Below, piece after piece: positions 60,902 to 64,000 of a stretch of 64,000 bases of DNA (positions within the stretch are counted from its first letter, which is position 1; every line of letters starts with the position of its first letter). The translations under genes and the position numbers were made by a program. The stretch lies in NCBI RefSeq assembly GCF_024807945.1, contig NZ_JANUFD010000013.1, forward strand, positions 62,001 to 126,000, read 5' to 3'. The notes under the pieces were generated by a model. That model saw nothing but the letters and a program-made list of their open reading frames with translations, was not told where the DNA came from and did no database searches. The DNA is from Pseudomonas sp. JUb42. Its GTDB lineage: Bacteria; Pseudomonadota; Gammaproteobacteria; Pseudomonadales; Pseudomonadaceae.

Positions 60902-62446
60902 ATGCACCTTGAAACTGATGCCATTCCCCTGCTCGAAATGCGCGGCATTTCCAAGACCTTCAGTGGTCTGCGAGTACTGAAAAATGTCGGCCTGAAAGTC
61001 TTCCCCGGTGAAATTCACGCGTTGATGGGGGAGAACGGTGCTGGCAAATCGACCCTTATGAAGATCCTCTCGGGTGCCTACCAGGCCGATGATGGCGGGG
61101 AAATCCGCATCAATGACCAGCCCATCGCCAGCTACCACCCCGGCACCGCAAAAGACCTGGGTATTGCCGTCATTTATCAGGAGCTGAGTCTGTGCCCGAA
61201 CCTGACCGTGGCAGAAAACATTTACCTGGGGCGTGAACTGCGCCGTGGCTGGACCGTCGACCGCAAGGGCATGGAGGCCGGCTGCATCGAGGTCCTGGCG
61301 CGCCTGGGGGCCGAGTTCAAACCGGCCACCGTGGTCGGCACTTTGTCGATTGCCGAGCGCCAACTGGTGGAAATCGCTCGCGCCTTGCATGCCCACGCCA
61401 AGATTCTGGTGATGGACGAACCCACGACGCCGCTGTCGTCCCGCGAGACGGATCGCTTGTTCAGCCTGATCAAGCAACTGCGCAGTCAGGGCCTGGCGAT
61501 TATCTACATCAGCCATCGCATGGCCGAGATCTATGAGCTGTCGGACCGGGTCTCGGTGCTGCGTGATGGCGAGTATGTCGGCGAGCTGGCCCGGAGCGGG
61601 CTATCGGCCGAGGTGCTGGTCAAAATGATGGTGGGCCGCGACCTGTCCGGCTTCTACAAAAAAGAGCACGCCGCCTATGACCCCGGCGCCGTGGTGATGC
61701 GCGTGCGGGACATGGCCGATGGCAAGCGTGTGCGTGGCTGCAGTTTTGATCTGCATGTCGGCGAGGTGTTGGGTATCGCCGGGCTGGTCGGTGCCGGACG
61801 TACCGAATTGGCCCGGCTGATCTTTGCCGCCGACCCACGTACCGGCGGCACGCTCGAAGTGGCCGGCAAACCCGTGACGCTGTTGCGCAATCCGGCCGAC
61901 GCGATTGCTGCCGGCATCGTTTACCTCACTGAAGATCGCAAGGCCCAGGGGCTGTTTCTGGACATGAGCGTGGCCGACAACATCAATGTCTGCGCCTGTG
62001 TTCCCGACGCCCGTGCGGGCGGAGTACTTGACCGCAGGCACGCTGCGCAAAGGGCCGCCGATGCCATCCGCTCGCTGTCTATCCGTGTTGCCTCGGGCAA
62101 GGTCAATGTCGGCGCGCTGTCAGGGGGCAATCAGCAAAAAGTCCTGCTGGCGCGGCTGTTGGAGGTCAAGCCTCACGTACTGATCCTCGACGAGCCCACC
62201 CGGGGCGTGGACATCGGTTCCAAATCGGAGATCTACCGCATCATCAATCAGCTGGCGAAAGCGGGCGTGGGCATTGTGGTGATCTCCAGTGAGCTGCCGG
62301 AAATCATCGGCACCTGCGACCGCGTGCTGGTCATGCGCGAAGGCCGGTTGGTCGCCCAGGTAGGCGGCGCGTCCGGGCATGAAATATCCCAGGAAGCCAT
62401 TATCGACTTCGCCACAGGTGGCGAGCAGGTGGCCGCTCATGGCTGA
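60902..62446 (+). CDS. Sugar ABC transporter ATP-binding protein (RbsA type)
   Basis: 514 residues, two fused ATPase domains as in RbsA/XylG. First Walker A GENGAGKST (about 43-51) with signature LSIAERQ; second domain with LSGGNQQKVLLAR and VLILDEPTRGVD. The second Walker A is degenerate (AGLVGAGRTE), which is normal for this family. It drives the permease encoded next. Gene order ATPase-permease-binding protein differs from the E. coli rbsDACB start but is common in Pseudomonas. Substrate unknown (a pentose, polyol or similar). Confidence 0.88.
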   Translation: MHLETDAIPLLEMRGISKTFSGLRVLKNVGLKVFPGEIHALMGENGAGKSTLMKILSGAYQADDGGEIRINDQPIASYHPGTAKDLGIAVIYQELSLCPNLTVAENIYLGRELRRGWTVDRKGMEAGCIEVLARLGAEFKPATVVGTLSIAERQLVEIARALHAHAKILVMDEPTTPLSSRETDRLFSLIKQLRSQGLAIIYISHRMAEIYELSDRVSVLRDGEYVGELARSGLSAEVLVKMMVGRDLSGFYKKEHAAYDPGAVVMRVRDMADGKRVRGCSFDLHVGEVLGIAGLVGAGRTELARLIFAADPRTGGTLEVAGKPVTLLRNPADAIAAGIVYLTEDRKAQGLFLDMSVADNINVCACVPDARAGGVLDRRHAAQRAADAIRSLSIRVASGKVNVGALSGGNQQKVLLARLLEVKPHVLILDEPTRGVDIGSKSEIYRIINQLAKAGVGIVVISSELPEIIGTCDRVLVMREGRLVAQVGGASGHEISQEAIIDFATGGEQVAAHG

Positions 62447-63458
62447 TCCAAACATGATGGAGAATAACCCGATGAGCATGGCAACCCCGGCAACCCCTGA
62501 AACCGTCGCCAGGCGCGAGCGTATTCGCGAGCTGATGCGCAGCGTCGGCATGCTGCCGGTATTGATCCTGTTGCTGGTGGGTTTCGCCCTGGCCAGCGAG
62601 AACTTTCTCACGGTACAAAACCTGTCGATCATCACCCAGCAAGCCTCGGTGAACGTGGTGCTGGCGGCAGGCATGACCTTTGTCATTCTGACTGCCGGGA
62701 TCGACTTATCGGTCGGCGCGATTCTCGCCGCGTCCGCAGTGGTGGCCCTGCAGGCATCCATGTCGCCACAGTTTGGCATGCTGGGGATTTTTGCCGGTAT
62801 CGCCTTTGGCCTGTTGCTGGGCCTGGTCAATGGCGGACTAATCGCGTTTCTGCGTTTGCCGCCATTTATCGTCACCCTCGGTGCCTTGACCGCCATGCGT
62901 GGATTGGCGCGATTACTGGCGGACGACAAGACGGTATTCAACCCGGATCTGCCCTTCGCTTTTATCGGCAATGACTCGATTCTTGGCGTGCCCTGGCTGG
63001 TGGTCATTGCCATCGCCGTGGTCATGCTGTCGTGGTTCATCCTGCGCCGCACCGTGATGGGCGTGCAGATCTACTCGGTGGGCGGCAATCCCGAGGCGGC
63101 GCGCCTGTCCGGGATCAAGGTATGGAAAGTGCTGCTGTTCGTCTATGCCATGTCTGGCGCTTTGGCGGGTCTGGGCGCGGTCATGAGTGCGTCGCGCCTG
63201 TTCGCCGCCAATGGCCTGCAACTGGGGCAATCCTATGAGCTGGATGCCATTGCTGCGGTGATCCTCGGCGGCACCAGTTTTGTCGGCGGCGTCGGCACCA
63301 TCGGCGGCACCTTGATTGGCGCCCTGATCATCGCCGTACTGACCAATGGCCTGGTGCTGCTGGGGGTATCCGATATCTGGCAGTACATCATCAAAGGCAT
63401 CGTGATCATCGGTGCCGTGGCGCTGGATCGCTACCGCCAGTCCGGTACGCGAACCTGA
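62439..63458 (+). CDS. Sugar ABC transporter permease (RbsC type)
   Basis: 339 residues from ATG 62439, which overlaps the end of the ATPase gene by 8 bases; ATG 62457 is an alternative. About ten membrane helices with SVNVVLAAGMTFVILTAGID, then LSVGAILAAS, and the cytoplasmic motif YSVGGNPEAARLSGI. Forms the inner-membrane channel with the RbsA-type ATPase. Confidence 0.88.
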   Translation: MADPNMMENNPMSMATPATPETVARRERIRELMRSVGMLPVLILLLVGFALASENFLTVQNLSIITQQASVNVVLAAGMTFVILTAGIDLSVGAILAASAVVALQASMSPQFGMLGIFAGIAFGLLLGLVNGGLIAFLRLPPFIVTLGALTAMRGLARLLADDKTVFNPDLPFAFIGNDSILGVPWLVVIAIAVVMLSWFILRRTVMGVQIYSVGGNPEAARLSGIKVWKVLLFVYAMSGALAGLGAVMSASRLFAANGLQLGQSYELDAIAAVILGGTSFVGGVGTIGGTLIGALIIAVLTNGLVLLGVSDIWQYIIKGIVIIGAVALDRYRQSGTRT

Positions 63459-63488
63459 TTTCCTAACAATAATCACAAGAGAATCGTC

Positions 63489-64000
63489 ATGAACTTCAAA
63501 CGCATCTTTCCTGCTGTCGTCTCCCTGAGCCTGGCCCTGCTGATGTCGCAAGCGGTGCAGGCGCGCGAACTCAAGGCCCTGGGCATCAGCATGGGCTCGC
63601 TGGGCAACCCGTATTTCGTCACCCTGGCCGACGGCGCCACGGCCCAGGCCAAGGCATTCAACCCGGCGGTCAAGGTCACCTCCGTGTCGGCCGACTACGA
63701 CCTGAGCAAACAGTTTTCGCAGATCGATAACTTCATCTCGTCCAAGGTCGATCTGATCCTGCTCAACGCCGTAGACCCCTCCGCCATGGCGTCGGCGATC
63801 AAGAAAGCCCGGGATGCCGGGATAGTGGTGGTAGCGGTGGATGTCGACGCCAAGGGCGTCAATGCCACAGTGCAGACCGACAACGTCGAGGCAGGCAAAC
63901 TGGCCTGCCAGTTCATCGTCGACAAGCTGGCGGGCAAAGGCAACGTGATCATCCAGAACGGCCCGCAAGTGACGGCGGTCACCGACAGGGTCAAAGGCTG
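63489..64000 (+). CDS. Sugar ABC transporter periplasmic binding protein, cut by the window end
   Basis: At least 170 residues are visible. A signal peptide (MNFKRIFPAVVSLSLALLMS, cleaved near QAVQA-RE) is followed by LKALGISMGSLGNPYFVTLA, a RbsB-type periplasmic-binding opening, with VDLILLNAVDPSAMASAIKK and the VVVAVDVDAKGVNATVQTDN segment. The reading frame is open to the last base. Its neighbours form the rest of the transporter. The ligand cannot be told from this half. Confidence 0.9.
   Translation, partial: MNFKRIFPAVVSLSLALLMSQAVQARELKALGISMGSLGNPYFVTLADGATAQAKAFNPAVKVTSVSADYDLSKQFSQIDNFISSKVDLILLNAVDPSAMASAIKKARDAGIVVVAVDVDAKGVNATVQTDNVEAGKLACQFIVDKLAGKGNVIIQNGPQVTAVTDRVKG

Noticed and set aside
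1..64000. CRISPR arrays, prophage, insertion sequences, tRNA or rRNA genes
   Set aside because: Repeats present are REPINs and one direct repeat, not regularly spaced arrays; no transposase, integrase or structural RNA pattern was seen. Short or divergent RNAs cannot be excluded by eye.

Overview
The window is about 64 kb of chromosome from a fluorescent Pseudomonas, most likely of the P. fluorescens complex. The evidence is the high G+C content, the dpp/opdP peptide-uptake locus in the same order as in P. aeruginosa, RoxSR, cydABX with cydP and ybgE, FecI/FecR iron signalling, and about a dozen Pseudomonas-type paired REP palindromes (REPINs). I found no rRNA, tRNA, CRISPR array, transposase or integrase.

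Layout: (1) 1-2113 holds a low-G+C two-gene cassette: a predicted mono-ADP-ribosyltransferase with a full R-S-E signature (147-1415) and a small DUF6508-like partner (1428-1793). It lies between two copies of a ~107-bp direct repeat that carries a REP arm and the dpp terminator. (2) 2121-14743, minus strand, is the dipeptide uptake locus dppF-D-C-B, four DppA-type binding proteins and an OprD-family porin. (3) 14849-21821 holds a large HEXXH plus Het-C protein, a SIMPL-domain protein, the RoxS/RoxR redox pair and an SbmA/BacA-like ABC exporter. (4) 21935-27075 is a hexarate cluster: a GntR/FCD regulator, 5-dehydro-4-deoxyglucarate dehydratase, an MFS hexarate transporter and galactarate dehydratase. 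(5) 27395-42369 is a mosaic of LysR, IclR and WYL regulators, each next to a small enzyme or transporter gene, together with topoisomerase III, trans-aconitate methyltransferase, a tandem pair of unknown paralogues and a peroxiredoxin. (6) 42416-46373 is a FecI-FecR-TonB siderophore receptor signalling cassette with Fur-box-like sites. (7) 46471-50337 holds a CsoR/RcnR-type metal sensor, then the cytochrome bd operon cydP-A-B-X-ybgE (minus strand) behind an Anr/FNR-like site. (8) 50666-53246 holds a D-tartrate dehydratase-like enolase-superfamily enzyme and a DctA-type transporter. (9) 53325-60714 holds regulators, an SDR, an NTF2-like protein, an AraC-GyrI regulator, a terminator-bounded pair of unknown genes, an epoxide hydrolase and a DUF2252 protein. 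(10) 60902-64000 is a ribose-type sugar ABC transporter (ATPase, permease, start of the binding protein), cut by the window edge.

The best candidate for something undescribed is the ADP-ribosyltransferase/DUF6508-like cassette inside the duplicated terminator segment. Secondary candidates are the HEXXH plus Het-C protein, the paralogue pair at 33666-34637, the 57595-58207 pair, and an Anr-like site in front of a 66-residue orphan gene at 29424-29624.
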